64,000 bases of DNA from Dysidea avara. Lineage: Eukaryota; Porifera; Demospongiae; Dictyoceratida; Dysideidae. Of the stretch, positions 33,735-45,347 are shown piece after piece (position 1 is the first letter of the stretch; each line of letters begins with the position of its first letter). Below the pieces are notes generated by a model. It saw only the letters and a list, made by a program, of their open reading frames with translations, had not been told where the DNA came from and did no database searches. A program made the translations under genes and the position numbers. The stretch spans positions 25,928,672 to 25,992,671 of the forward strand of contig NC_089277.1 in NCBI RefSeq assembly GCF_963678975.1, in the 5' to 3' direction.

Positions 33735-36700
33735 ATGTGGTGATTAATCACAGGCTAATACACCGTTCGACACTCTTGGTTTCTATTATATACTGTACTC
33801 TTGTTTGTAGCTAGCGTATAATATTTTAAACATCCATTACTCATTGCAAGGAGTGTTTCGGTTTACCTTAGACAGGGACTATGGTGTTTATCATTAGTTT
33901 CCAACAACTCAACATGTTGACTGGAGGGTTTGGTTCACAAAATCACCTACATATTGTGTGATTTTTAGTTCAGAGAAGCAACTGCTTTCAAACTAGTGAA
34001 TGTTCTTCATATTACTGTAGGTGCTAGTGGCACAGAGATGCTTGTATTGTTGGGGTGCCATGTAAAGTCCTCAAGATACCACTGAGGTAAGTCTATTGTC
34101 ACAAAGTTTTAGTGAACGTATATACCATATAGACAATCAAATCATCAATCAAACATCATCACTTGTTCAGTTCATTCAGTACAGGCTAGTAAGGATGATG
34201 TATGTAGATTGACATCTCCTGCTCACTCAAAATTTACTTGGCTGCATTGGGTAGGCAAAATCAAGCCCAAATGTGCTTTCAGAGTGATCTGAAAATGCTT
34301 CTGAGAAGTTATTAAATCTTAAATTTGCATTGACTAAATGATGGCTTCAGCCAAACACAACTTAAGGCTCAGTTTCTTTACTGTTAGGCATTATTTGGGC
34401 CTATGCCAACCATCACAGCTGCAAGATTATGTGCATTGTCGAATTACCTTTTATCTAATTCCTTACTCCACTGTTCTAGAAGTGTCAATTTGTGGGTTTG
34501 TGATGGCTTCCCTTGCTGATTTGATTGTCTTCTGTGATCCCTACCAAAACTTTAGCTTCTGTCCCTACTCAACTGAAAAAGTTTCTTAACTCCTCTTTTA
34601 CATTCCGTACAGGTATCTACTGTTCGAAGGAGCTACTGCATGCTGTCTGCACTGAAGGTTATGGGAAGACACAACACACAATTTGTTTATATATAAAGTG
34701 TGTATACATTCTAATTGCCTACTGTTTGTCACTTTAGAAAATAATTTGTGGATGTTATTACTTGTTCACACCTGTTGTATGTTGTAAAGTAGGTCCGCTA
34801 TGCTGTAATGATTCTTAACTTGCTGAATTTCAATATGCAAATTTATCACCTCAAAAATTTTCTGTTGCACTCACTATGACAACTTAAAATCAGAGTTTTA
34901 CCTTCAACTTTTCCTGTAAATATTAAGATTTTATCCATTGATATGCTACATCCAAATCATGAACAAAGTCAGCATAGCTCGGCAATATAAGTGCATAATT
35001 GTTGGAAAAAAATTGATTCTAAGACTTTGATCTGTCAGGCTATACTGTAGTACGAAGCAGCCAGACAAGATAAAGACTGGTGGATGCTCATCCTGGACTG
35101 TGGACTGGCAGACTTTGGTCTGTGAGGGGAGAATTGGTAGGTGGAGTAAGCTTAACACAAAATGAGCATGGAAAGGCACTAGTAGATTTTTGTGAAAATG
35201 AAGACATGAGAGGTATAGAAAAGGCAAGACTTGCAAAACAATTATTTAAGTGGTGAGATATGTAATTTCATCAAATGTACTATCTGCACATTCACCAGAT
35301 GTGTGACCTTAACACTTAGGGCATAAAAATTCTGACTATGTACACAAAATAATTCATACACAACTATTTATTCCATCTATGTTACGGTGTTGGAACTACA
35401 CACCAGTCAAAAAATTTACCTAGGCTCAAACAAAAACAGGCCACAGGCTCCAATACTGAATAGCATTGCAGTCAGTTTTAGATATATGGTTCATATTGTA
35501 TCAGTATAGAGAGACAATAGCAATTACAATACCGACATGAGGGTTAATATTCTTGCTGTGGTAAATATTACACTGATGTATATTGTTCAACATTTGAGTG
35601 CATGTTGCAAACTAAAATCCCACGTCTATATATTATAGATTATTCCACAAATACCTATGTAAAGTAAAGAACAACACTGGTACTGTAGATAGCTAGCTAC
35701 AATCAAATTGTCAGTTACACAAATTTACAACTTTACACATTGATTGCTGCCTTAAGCTTGACCCTATCTGGACATCATCACCAAAGGTTCTTCACTGTAA
35801 AACTGGGAAGTGTTGAATGAGCACACCTGCAATCACATAGACTTCTCACCTCCTGGAATATAAATAACAATAATGATTACTAGTGTACATAATACAAGCA
35901 GTACTGAGGAGTCCTCAGAAAAGTTGGGTGGGTCCTCAGTGGGGACCATGTATAACTCACAATATTTATTGGTACCTCCAAGTCACATGCCAGCATCCAG
36001 ACTTGCATGGCCAGACCACTTACTCTCCATCACAATGCTTCACATGATGCCTAGCATTTAGTGCCTACTCTGAAAGACTGGTTAGTACAGGCCTGATGGA
36101 TGCTGATTTTCACACTTCCAGTGAATCCAGCCACATAGTGACCTTTATAAAACTTAAACATTTTGCCTTCATGCAGAAGTACACAAGCCTAACTGCCTGT
36201 ATAGCCAGTAGTGATCGCTTCTTGGAAAATAGTTCGTCTCCAGTTAGGTAATATGATAGTGCATTCATGGGATAACCAAATGAGCAACCAGTCCAGACTG
36301 TTCAAGATGCTTTTAATCATAGATATTATGCGAGGTAATGATGATATAGAAGTGGTCTGACCATGCGAGATGAAATGTCGTGACTTAAAGGTGTAAACAC
36401 AGGGAAATGTATAAAATTCCAAGAAAAGTTGGATCCCCAGGTCCTTGGTCCCAGGGTTCAGCACATAATATACACCTTGGGTGGGGATAGTGCTGGTTTG
36501 TAATTAGTATCACCCATTTCTGCTTATGTTAATATAACTGAAAGTAGCTACGTATAAAACAAAATAATAACAATATTTACAACCAAAGTTATATAAACAA
36601 ATATATCTCCATGTACTGTATGACCACAAATTAATAAATATAATGTTCCTTGCTACTGTAAAGATAGTTTTGAGAGGTGCCATTCAAATGACAGTTTGGG

Positions 36701-37655
36701 CCTTGGCATCCTTCTGGCTCAGCAGGAAAGAATGATGTAAATATCGTTGTGTTAGTCTGTGTGTATGGGGTGAGGAGGATAGATGTATGATTTTCTTTAC
36801 AAATTTTAATGCATTACATTTTCTAAAGAGCCAACACAGCCCCCTTCAGTCTTGTTGTTTTCTTCCTTTATTTTAAAGCCTAGTTGGTGTCCACCCCACT
36901 TTAATTATCATTATACAGAGGTCGGTAACACTATATAAAAGCCCCACTCAAAACTATTTCGTTAATTGCATAGTGTATCTGGAATTTTACCACATAAGCA
37001 CCTCAATAGTCACAATACAACACTAGCAAACAGGGGTTGTTGTATTCAGATTGCACTTTGTGTCAGCATTTCTTTTGTTAAAACACTTATAATTAGTTTT
37101 CCAAAATGAAATCTATAAAATAGTGTTTTGGTAACACTAACTAGGTATATACTTTAAACAAGTGTCTGATCACACTTCACATTGTCCACTCATTTTAGTT
37201 TGTCCCAGAAAACAACTATTTGTATTTTTAATAGTCCTAAATTGTTTCCTTCCTTCTCTGATCATACTACTGACAACTTGTAAAAAAAGCACTGGATAGA
37301 CAGTTATTGGCACTGAGGTTACTTTATCTAAAACTACAAACCTATATAGGTAATGCAAATAACCACCACTTAAATCAAGCTCCCTACTAAGGACACCCAA
37401 TTCAGTTCCATGTAACTTAGAGTAGATGGGTATTCCTTGTTATGGAGTATGTGTAATCTAGAACATAGTCCTCTTAATATGTACAACACATACTCCATTA
37501 TTTTGAGAGCAAGAAATTCTTTATCACTCTATACTGGGAAGATTTTTAATGCTTACAGTGAAGATAAGTTTAACTGTTAACCATTACAAAGTGTCCAGAA
37601 TATGCAGGTGTCCTTATTTTCAAGTACCCTGATTAACAAATTCCACGGTACATGT
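33735..37655. other. Interior of the inverted duplication, weak exon and relic signals only
   Basis: Exon-like pieces: 34,022-34,086 (TACTGTAG ... CTGAG|GTAAGT) and about 34,612-34,659 (CCGTACAG|GTATCTACTG ... CTGAAG|GTTATG, reading VSTVRRSYCMLSALK). The segment 34,337-34,440 is a worn copy of the repeat at 51,330-51,430 (GATGxCTxCAGCCAA). Nothing else was recognised, and no gene can be assembled. Confidence 0.35.
35088..35240 (+). pseudogene. Possible LINE endonuclease relic
   Basis: One frame reads NEHGKALVDFCENEDM, close to the N-E-x-G-x-x-L-L-x-F-C motif near the end of APE-type endonucleases of non-LTR retrotransposons. Only about 50 codons are visible, so this is weak. Confidence 0.3.
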
Positions 37656-37838
37656 ATACCATATTTCGTATAAAAGCCACATACAAATAAACGCCTGTCT
37701 CGATTATAAGCCAGGGAGTTTCCAGCACACTTTGAAAATAAATACTGGGGCCTGCCTGATACATTTACAGGCTGTGTCAGTACAGCTAAGAAGGAGATAC
37801 AAGACCAGGCTTTTATATAAAGAAATACTGTATGGTAG
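37656..37838. mobile_element. Short MITE with TACCATATTT ends
   Basis: Ends ATACCATATTTCGTATAAAAG and the complement of CTTTTATATAAAGAAATAC. Inside is AATAAACGCCTGTCTCGATT. It resembles the small CGTATTT..AATAAACGCC elements widespread in marine invertebrates. Non-coding. Confidence 0.6.
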
Positions 37839-37943
37839 TAATGACATTTAGAATATAGTTGGATCGATCAACACCTACAACTTTTTTTACATAACCATGT
37901 TCATGATTGCATATAGTTTATAGTAAAATCACAAACACTTACA

Positions 37944-39504
37944 TCAGGATTGCCCAAGCTGGTGAATTCTGTGACATCTTGTTTTAATACTCTGCAAAAT
38001 AAAACAATCCGTATAAGATTGATATGCACAACACAATTGGGAGGATACAAGTAATTGTTCTACTAAACAAACGTCAAGTATCAAATGAATGCCAGTCATA
38101 ATTTCTGAACATTCTGTGCAACAGTGCTATTAAATGACGAAGTGAAGAACGCTGTATAGAGTTCGTGGAAAACATCAAGAAGAGTACAACACAAGCCATG
38201 AAGTTGGGATACTGATCATGTTTCTACTAGGGCCACCACAACAACCTCAAAGCATCTTGTTTTAATACTCTGCAAAATAAAACAATCCGTATAAGATTGA
38301 TATGCACAACACAATTGGGAGGATACAAGTAATTGTTCTACTAAACAAACGTCAAGTATCAAATGAATGCCAGTCATAATTTCTGAACATTCTGTGCAAC
38401 AGTGCTATTAAATGACGAAGTGAAGAACGCTGTATAGAGTTCGTGGAAAACATCAAGAAGAGTACAACACAAGCCATGAAATTGGGATACTGATCATGTT
38501 TCTACTAGGAACACCACAACAACCTCAAAGCATGTGTTACAATAACCGTTACTGTAAACAAGGATGATAGTGGCTAGTTTGTTATCACCTATAAGGACTT
38601 CCTGCAGGAATGCTGAGCAATATGCTATGTAGCACCAGCTATGATTGACTTATTTGTAAGTATCGTGAACTATTCAGTATCGTGAATAGTGGCTTTAGTA
38701 TCGATCGTGATACTAAAATGGCAGTATCGCTCAGCCCTAGTTTCTACTGATTTTTCAGGTTAATTGCAAAAATGTATAAGAACAAATACATGATCAAACA
38801 TGTGACCTGTGATACGAATATCTTGAACTATATAGCAAGGATTGTAGTTAACACTTTGCCAGCAAAACATGATGTATATGTATTCTGATTGTCATATGAT
38901 AGGCAGAACACAAATTTTCATCAGAAATTCTGCACGTGATTTTGTTTTTACATTTTGCAAGTAACCAGTAAATTCCCATGGAACTCATAACCCCAACACC
39001 ACTAAGTGACACTAGCTTCCCCAAGTCCCAGTTATACAGTCATAGTAGGTAGGTCTCTTGCTCAAGGAAACTGCAACTTACAGTTGGAGTGGGGGGATCG
39101 AACCTGGAACCTGCAATTACCAAGCCAATGTTCTAATCGGCCAGGTTGGCTATGTCGCTTCACCTATACTATACGGAAACAGCACAAAGCAGGCATTTGT
39201 ACTAATCAAAGTTCAAATCCCAACGTTATCCCATGTGCAGCGATAACTGGTAAGGTTACAGACATTGGTTGGTAAGCTTGGTTGATTTGTAACCACCTGA
39301 TAACAATGCCATACATTATTAGCTCAAGGCTCAATCACTACTTAGAGTCCATGTAATGAAAGTGCTACTTGGCATACACAACTACCAGTACACTATACTG
39401 ACTACTTATTACTCTAAGTATTTAACTCACTACTCAGTTAGTTAGCATAGCTACACAATTTGAGTTTTATAATACCTTCCATGAAGCAGAAGCCAAGACA
39501 TAGG
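37944..39504 (-). CDS. Duplicated small gene start, right copy (open frame)
   Basis: On the minus strand, piece 1 (ATG at about 39,504) reads MSWLLLHG and ends AAG|GTATTA. Piece 2, after TTTTGCAG, reads RVLKQDVTEFTSLGNPD and ends GAT|GTAAGTG at about 37,944. The join is in frame, unlike in the left arm. The acceptor and the first bases of piece 2 are present twice because of the 278-bp duplication. The downstream exons would lie in the interior. None was recognised. Confidence 0.4.
37975..38530. repeat. Tandem duplication, 278 bp x 2
   Basis: Positions 37,975-38,252 and 38,253-38,530 are almost identical. One breakpoint lies inside the exon-like piece 2. The low divergence shows the duplication is far younger than the inverted arms. 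Confidence 0.9.
38655..38739. mobile_element. hAT-MITE end remnant
   Basis: TATCGATCGTGATAC and GCAGTATCGCTCAGCCCTAG match the right end and AT-rich inside of the MITE at 19,291. The left end is missing. Confidence 0.6.
38945..39190 (-). mobile_element. tRNA-derived SINE-like sequence, right-arm copy
   Basis: The minus strand reads GGCCGATTAGAACATTGGCT, TGGTAATTGCAGG and GGTTCGATCCC (a full B-box match), then TTCCTTGAGCAAGAGACCT. It is the homologue of the left-arm copy and keeps the 12 bp lost there. Confidence 0.65.
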
Positions 39505-39722
39505 GTACTGTAGCTTGAGGTCACCTGCTACACATATCCACTCCACTGTAAACAAATCTTTAATAAAGGTCACTCAATCGTCATTGTTATGCAGAAAACT
39601 TGTTGACCACAAAACGGCTTGTGCGGTGATCACGTGACAACCCAGTTTCCTGTATTACGTAATTTTGTGGTTGAGAAAGTCTGTACATAACGAGATTGAT
39701 TAGCACGTGACCGTGCGAATAG

Positions 39723-39757
39723 CCTCTCCGTTTGTAATAAAACGCATTTAAAAACTA
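39723..39757. mobile_element. Left fragment of the TIR element interrupted by a LINE end
   Basis: TTTGTAATAAAACGCATTTA matches the complement of 56,515-56,545 in element D. The sequence resumes at about 40,560 after the LINE insertion. Confidence 0.55.
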
Positions 39758-39895
39758 AGTATATAGTTAGGTAATAAGTAGTAGTATATGGTGTAGTTTT
39801 CAGTATGTACGTGTGTTATGTTCATAATTATTGTTATTTACATAATCGAAAAAAAAAAAAAAATTAAGAGTAAAAAATGCAATTTCCTACGTACA

Positions 39896-40555
39896 GCTAA
39901 CCAAGATGTCGGTGCTCGCTTGGACATCAAGGCTTCTGGATTCTGGGGTTCTCGGTTTGAACCTACTTTTTTTGATGTTAGAATATTTAACCCTTATGCC
40001 CCTTCAAACCGTTGTAATCCCTATACCGGCCAGCATGAAACTTCGAAGCGCCGTCAGTATGAGGAGAGAGTGCGAGAGGTGGAACATGGTAATTTTAGTC
40101 CTCTTGTTTTTTCAACTTCTGGAGGCATGGGTGCCTCCACCACTGTGGCTTACAAGCGCCTGGCCTTCCTCCTGTCTTGTAAGTGGAAATCGCCGTACTG
40201 TAGGGTGATGAGCTGGCTTCGCTGCCGTCTTCAGGTTGGCTTCTCCTTATTGCACTCTGCCATCATGTGCATAAGGGGTTCTCGCTCCTCCTCTGGTCAT
40301 CTCTTTAATGGTCATTTTCCAGCATCAGTTGACCTTGCACTGGGGGAGGGGCGTCTTGGGGCCGTTTCCTTTTTTCTTTTTCTTTTCTATTCTGTGTTCT
40401 GTAGGTTCTGTTTCAGTAGCTCTGTAGGCGTAGGAATAGGCTAAACCCATTTTATAGAACATCTTAGCGTAGAGTGTGGTGGATGGGAGTGCCAACTTGG
40501 GCCGGTTCTTCCTCGGGTTCTTCTTTCTTTAAAAAAATAAATTATATATAAAAAA
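39896..40555 (+). mobile_element. 5'-truncated retrotransposon 3' end
   Basis: The open frame 39,896-40,441 contains DVGARLDIKASGFWGSRF, FFDVRIFNPYAPSN, REVEHGNFSPLVFSTSGGMG and a LLHSAIMCIRGSRS end. I recognise this as the C-terminal, nuclease-like domain that follows reverse transcriptase in a group of sponge and cnidarian retrotransposons. The D-(x)n-FFDVR pattern would fit a PD-(D/E)XK-type site, but this is inference. A 3' untranslated part and an A/T-rich tail (TTTAAAAAAATAAATT) follow. The reverse transcriptase is missing. It lies inside an older TIR element, shown by continuation of that element on both sides. The frame is intact, so the insertion is young. Confidence 0.65.
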
Positions 40556-40559
40556 AAAT

Positions 40560-41133
40560 AAAAAACGCAAGCTCCAGAAAAAAAAATTACGCAAGTTTTT
40601 ATTGCCTCACTGGTGAGCGAATTAAGCCTCCAATGGATACATCCTGGGCATCATCGTGTTCGCCTGTTCATAGGAAGTACAATAATCTTTGTTTCATCTC
40701 CATACACGAAAGGATTTCAAAGTTACAGACGTTTGTTTACGTTGCGGTTACGAAAGAATTTACCGACGATCGTTTTTCAGTGAATTTGCCTTCCTTCTCG
40801 AACACAGAAGCATGCCTGGGGAAAAAAAACTATTCCCTAGTGGATGCACAAATTAATGGCGAACACAATGAGCGAAGATTCAATTCCGGACGTCGTTGTA
40901 TCAGTAAGTTATGATGGTTTATGTAAGCGCCTGTAAATTCTTTTCTCGATAGCTTCTGTACATATCAATTTATTTGCTCGTCCGGCTGTCTAGTGCTGTA
41001 TGTCCAACGCTACTTAACTTAGGAAGCTGAAACTTGGCTAGTCCATTCCTCTGTCCCTGTAGAAAACATAGAACAAATAAAATCTATTTTGAAAATTGTG
41101 CGGATATCGACGGTTTTCTAAAATTAGGTCGCA
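40560..41133. mobile_element. TGTGACC-ended TIR element C, right part
   Basis: Reverse relative of 55,940-56,585: shares AAAAAACGCAAGCTCCAG, GGATACATCCTGGGCATCAT, GTAAGCGCCTGTAAATTC and the end CGACGGTTTTCTAAAATTAG. The 93-codon open frame inside is not conserved as a protein in the relatives. Confidence 0.65.
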
Positions 41134-41139
41134 TAAATA

Positions 41140-42455
41140 ATGGTGTTTGTTACTATAGAACCACTTCAACAGACTAGTGATTAAGTGATAAGACTGCCAG
41201 AATGTAGTGGACTCCTTTGAATTTGAAATCCTAAAAGTATTGGGAGGAGTTGCTTAAAAGCATGCAATTCTGAGTGTTACGTGGTCCTTTATGTGAAGCT
41301 CAGTTCGTAGCTTATACAAAAACATTTATCAAAATACTAAACAGTTTGCAATACTTGCAACTGTGATTGAAAAACAACTGCAGAGTAAGCTATCTTGTAT
41401 TGTATTTAAAAGAGTTGAATTGCTGCTATTGGTAAGTGATTTAAATTCTGGTTTGTCTGAGGATAATCAAACTGAAGCAGCTAGGTAATCATATTGCTTA
41501 TACGTATACAAACACAGACAATATGAACAGTTATTGTAACCTACGTGTTTTTATTGTAGCCAACCAACCAGTAAAGACATGTACAAATTCATATTATCAT
41601 CTACTACAGTCAAGCTCTATTCCACAAATCACCATGGCAATTATTATATTTAATACAGGTTACTGACCATAATGTAGGCATTAGTGTAGTTACTGCTATA
41701 CTATGACAGAACCAATGATGAAGCATACCAAGATTAAACATGGCTGGAAGAAAGTGGCAAACTATGTGGAATTGATATACACACTATTTATAAAAATACA
41801 ACAGAGTTGTGTGAAAGATGCTTGAATTGCAGCACTAGATACTTTGATACAAAACTGGCTGAGTACAGATCAGGGTAAAGCATTGCAAACATTTATTAAT
41901 GCACTAATATTATGGATATCAGGAAATTGTAGCAGCTAATAAGAAAACAATTGAAGATGACATTCTAAGTCTTTCTTCTTTGATACATTTACACTAGCTT
42001 TAACATGCATCACACAAGTACATTTTAAAAGCAACAATTAGTATATCAATGACACAAAGAAGATCGACTATTAGGGAGAAGCCCTAATCCTAAAAAAAGT
42101 ATCAGATCTAGAACAGGTCTGCTGTAGTTTCACAGGTACAATTGCTGCAGAACAATTTCACTTGCTAACAGCTATGTTCAATATTATGATAAAGTCCTTT
42201 GCTCAAGGAATAGCAAATGCTCGATATCTTACCTGCTATGTGTAGCACTCTCATTTGTATAACATCACATGCAAAAACTATAATATTATATCAACAAAAT
42301 ACCTACATTGTCTACTATCATTAATAATACTGGTCTATGGAGAACGATAGGTATGCCATAATGGGCAAAGATCAGTTTCACTTAAAAGGTCATACAAACT
42401 TTCATCACAAAATGGTGCCACTAGTGACAAAGTGAGAGCCGACATTAAAAAGTTT
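41140..42455. other. Intergenic DNA, nothing firm
   Basis: Short frames with a partly coding-like look occur near 41,700-41,880 (for example an ELCERCLNCSTRYFDTKLAE reading), but with stops and no identifiable domain. Possibly a worn pseudogene. Confidence 0.35.
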
Positions 42456-42459
42456 TCTA

Positions 42460-44005
42460 TTAGAAAATTTCTGTAAGCTTTTTTTTCAAATAATCTTCTG
42501 GACTGCTTGAATCCAATTCAAATTGGAACTCAGCATAAATATTTAGGGTCAATAGCTCTGGAGAGTTCTTAACTAGAGTGATGATTCCATCAACAGTGAG
42601 GGAGGAGACATTCAAAATGACATGTACTAATCTACCATGAACAGATACTGTCTCCAGGAAGATGTCTGGGATTTTATAATATGTTGAGTCAATGTAGAGT
42701 TGCTGTAAATTGGTGGTTGCAACTGAGGAAATGATCTGTGGGAAATAGTCAAATGACAAAACCATAAGATCCTTGCAGCCATTGAGAACATCTTCTATAA
42801 CATTTGAATATCTACTAGATATCCTATAGTACTCAAGTGCCGGGAAATGAAACAACAATGACCATTTAGTGTCTGTATCAGCAACATCTTCACAAGACTT
42901 GCATGCTTCTGAACGGTAAAATGATGGATTCAAAAAACTCTAATGCTTGCAAACTGGCACATTTCTGAAACAAAGGAATCAGGCCATTGTCATCAGTTCT
43001 ATGACACAATAATGAATAATACAGTGGATCATGGAAAACACACACATCCATTGCTAAATGTGTAAGCTTCATACTGCCATACTTCCCACAATCTTACATG
43101 ACCTTCTATATATGAAATTTTCTTTAAGTTTAATCCACGCAATCCAAGATAATGACAGGCAATCATATATAGACTTTCTAACCTTTTCAAAACAGTCATC
43201 GTTATTCTCCAATTTAAGACATTGAAGCAATGGGGCATGCAATGGCCAACTGTTCCAAGTGTCTAGAATTAAGCAAACCAGAATTTGCAAAATTAAACTT
43301 GGTAATGCAACTGAGCGTACTGACCACATTGATCATTGGAAGAGAACAGTCATACATGTTATTAGCTTCGTGTTCTACTTTATGAAATAGTTTACCATTA
43401 TACACACAGTTCGTTAACATCATCTCACCTATGCCCAGTATGCCAGTCACTATTGTCATAGACGGTACGATAACTGTTTGTCCTGGGCCAATTTCCATCT
43501 GAAAATCATATAAAGCAGGGAAGAGGTCTAAAGGTGGTCTCAGTTTGTAGTAATGTGATGTGTAATTTGATAGCATAGAAAAACCCATCTGTAGTATCGA
43601 TGTAAAAAAACTTCTTTCAATCTGATTCTTGGTCAAATTTTGCATAAAAAAGTTAAAATGAATAGGAACACAATCATTCCTAATTCAATCCTCTACACAC
43701 GATGAATGGTATTGTTGTGGTACATGTACTGTAGATTCTTTCAACCCATCAATCTCTAGTAATGGCTTGATGTCACTACTCAACTGTCTAAACTTGCCAT
43801 GTGCTCAACAGATTGCCAGTTCCTCTGAATCTAGTTGTTGGTGGTGTGTCACCTTGTTACAGTTGGACAACATCTGGATGAGTACCGGTGGTGTTACGTC
43901 ATATGGAAAGAATCGATCGTTTAATGTACTCCACAAGCCTTCAACACATTCGTCATTGAAACTTCTCTCGACGGTTCATAAAATGGTCACATAAACTCAC
44001 CGGCT
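42460..44005 (-). pseudogene. LRR (F-box/LRR-like) gene, degraded
   Basis: The minus strand holds pieces of one protein in several frames, in correct order. From the 5' end: a CVEGLWSTLNDRFFPYDVTP piece and EELAIC followed by an in-frame TGA (43,780-43,960); SMLSNYTSHYYKLRPPLDLF and VVSTLSCITKFNFANSGLL (43,214-43,645); HLEQLAIACP and LLQCLKLENNDDCFEK; SLYMIACHYLGLRGLNLKKI; EGHVRLWEV and MKLTHLAMDVCVFHD; LIPLFQKCASLQALEF; and FPALEYYRISSRYSNVIEDV to KNSPELLTLNIYAEFQ (42,460-42,933). The leucine spacing (LxxLxLxx) is that of cysteine-containing/F-box-type leucine-rich repeats. No F-box was seen. At least four frameshifts and one stop make it a pseudogene unless the sequence has errors. Confidence 0.65.
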
Positions 44006-44375
44006 CCACAGCGATGGCGTTTCACTCACTATTCAAAGTTTTCTTGAAACGAATCGCAGTTTCATTAAACCGCGTACGTTTGGTAAAAGAGTCATGATAT
44101 AAACCAGCAGGAAGACTTAACATGTTGAAGGATCTTCAATGCCAACAATTTCCTGGACAATTACACACCTCTTCATGCATCCAAGTCGGCTTGATCAATG
44201 ATCACTGCACTTTTGATTGTGGGTGCGTCACTCTATCCAATAGACTTGCCGGCCTAGCGAATGACATCATTATTGTAAACAGCTCCTGAAATGTTAATCC
44301 CCGCATGATTTCCAGGAATCACCAAGTGTCATTGTATGGTTTTTGGAACACTGGCAGCACCGTAGAGAGTCAGTC
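44006..44375. promoter_or_regulatory. Head-to-head spacer, possible promoter region
   Basis: About 370 bp, clearly GC-richer than its surroundings, between the minus-strand LRR pseudogene and the plus-strand kinase gene. It could hold a bidirectional promoter. No defined element was seen. Confidence 0.35.
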
Positions 44376-45347
44376 ATGATGTCTAAGTCTTCCTCAAAGT
44401 CTTCGCAGTACAGAGGAGTATGGCTCTCCCCCAAGACTGCCAAAGAACAGATCGGGCTGGGAACCTATGGGAAAGTGTTCAAAGTGAATCACTGCGGAGC
44501 CACTTGCACAGCTAAGGAACTCTACGTTGCTCCCAAAGGGTTTTATGGGGCAAATAATTGTGACGAGTTCCTAAAATGGTGTCGAGTAATCGCGGATTTA
44601 CGACACCCAAACCTAGTACAGTTCTTTGGTGCTAGCCTAAGTGAAGGCACTTATAGACGACTTCCATTACTGGTAATGGAAATGATGGAAGAAAGCTTAA
44701 CGTCTCTACTGGAACGCTGCTCACGTCCTGATTCAAACACACAACTAGGGTTCAAACATAAGTTATCTATTCTGTTACATGTATCACATGGTCTGCTGTA
44801 CTTGCACTCCTATAATCCGCCAATTGCTCATTGTACACTATCATCAAACAAAATTCTCCTAAATCATTCAGGAACAGTTCAAATGCAAGCTAAAATCAGC
44901 GACTCTGGAGTAGTCAATCTGATACAACCAAACACCAGTGCTAACACAAAGTTTCCCGGAAGGGAGTTTTTACCACTGTGGAATGTCACTCACTTTACTG
45001 TACGAAATGATCTCTCCCTAGACATATTCAGCTATGGTGGAATAATGCTACACACCGTTACACAAACGTGGCCAAGACCGTCTGCCCCTAAACACCATAA
45101 AACAGGAGGAACTGATAGTTTTGAAATTGCTCGACGTTCAAAATACATTGAAATGATCAAAACTGATGAAGTTGATTGCCTGGAGCTTAAAAATTTACTG
45201 AAAAATTGTTTGAATGATTCTTCCCATCTTCGACCTGATATCAAGTTCATAGCAAAAAGACTTGAAGATATCGTAAATAGCCAAGCAGTCTATCCTGATA
45301 ACACTTCAACCGGACAGCATTGTGGTGCTAGTCATGTCACTAAGCAG
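44376..45347 (+). CDS. Exon 1: pseudokinase domain (324 codons)
   Basis: Starts at the first ATG in frame (44,376; a second follows at once). The G-loop GLGTYGKVFKV (residues 27-37) and a lysine at 47 (TAKEL) are kept. At the HRD position it reads HCT (152-154), losing the catalytic Asp, though Asn158 of the loop remains. The DFG motif is DSG (176-178). The APE position (near 194-197) is poorly conserved. The C-lobe has DIFSYGGIML (216-225) and LRPD (285-288). The sequence type (HPNLVQFFGAS, LLYLHS, SSNKILL) is that of the tyrosine-kinase-like/RIPK-like kinases numerous in sponges. The single-exon kinase domain ends KQ|GTAGTTT. Confidence 0.8.

Larger units (their letters stand above)
37862..39722 (-). 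repeat. Right arm of the large inverted duplication
   Basis: Reverse-complement partner of 31,148-32,442. It is longer because of a 278-bp tandem duplication (37,975-38,530) and extra sequence with a hAT-MITE end at 38,655-38,739. Confidence 0.85.

Noticed and set aside
39058-39246. Overlapping open frames of 62-89 codons at 39.0-39.3 kb
   Set aside because: They overlap the SINE-like sequence on its antisense strand.
40633-40914. Conserved-looking frame SWASSCSPVHRKYNNLCFIS shared with 56,305-56,514
   Set aside because: Both lie in copies of the same non-coding TIR element, and their frames diverge by indels.
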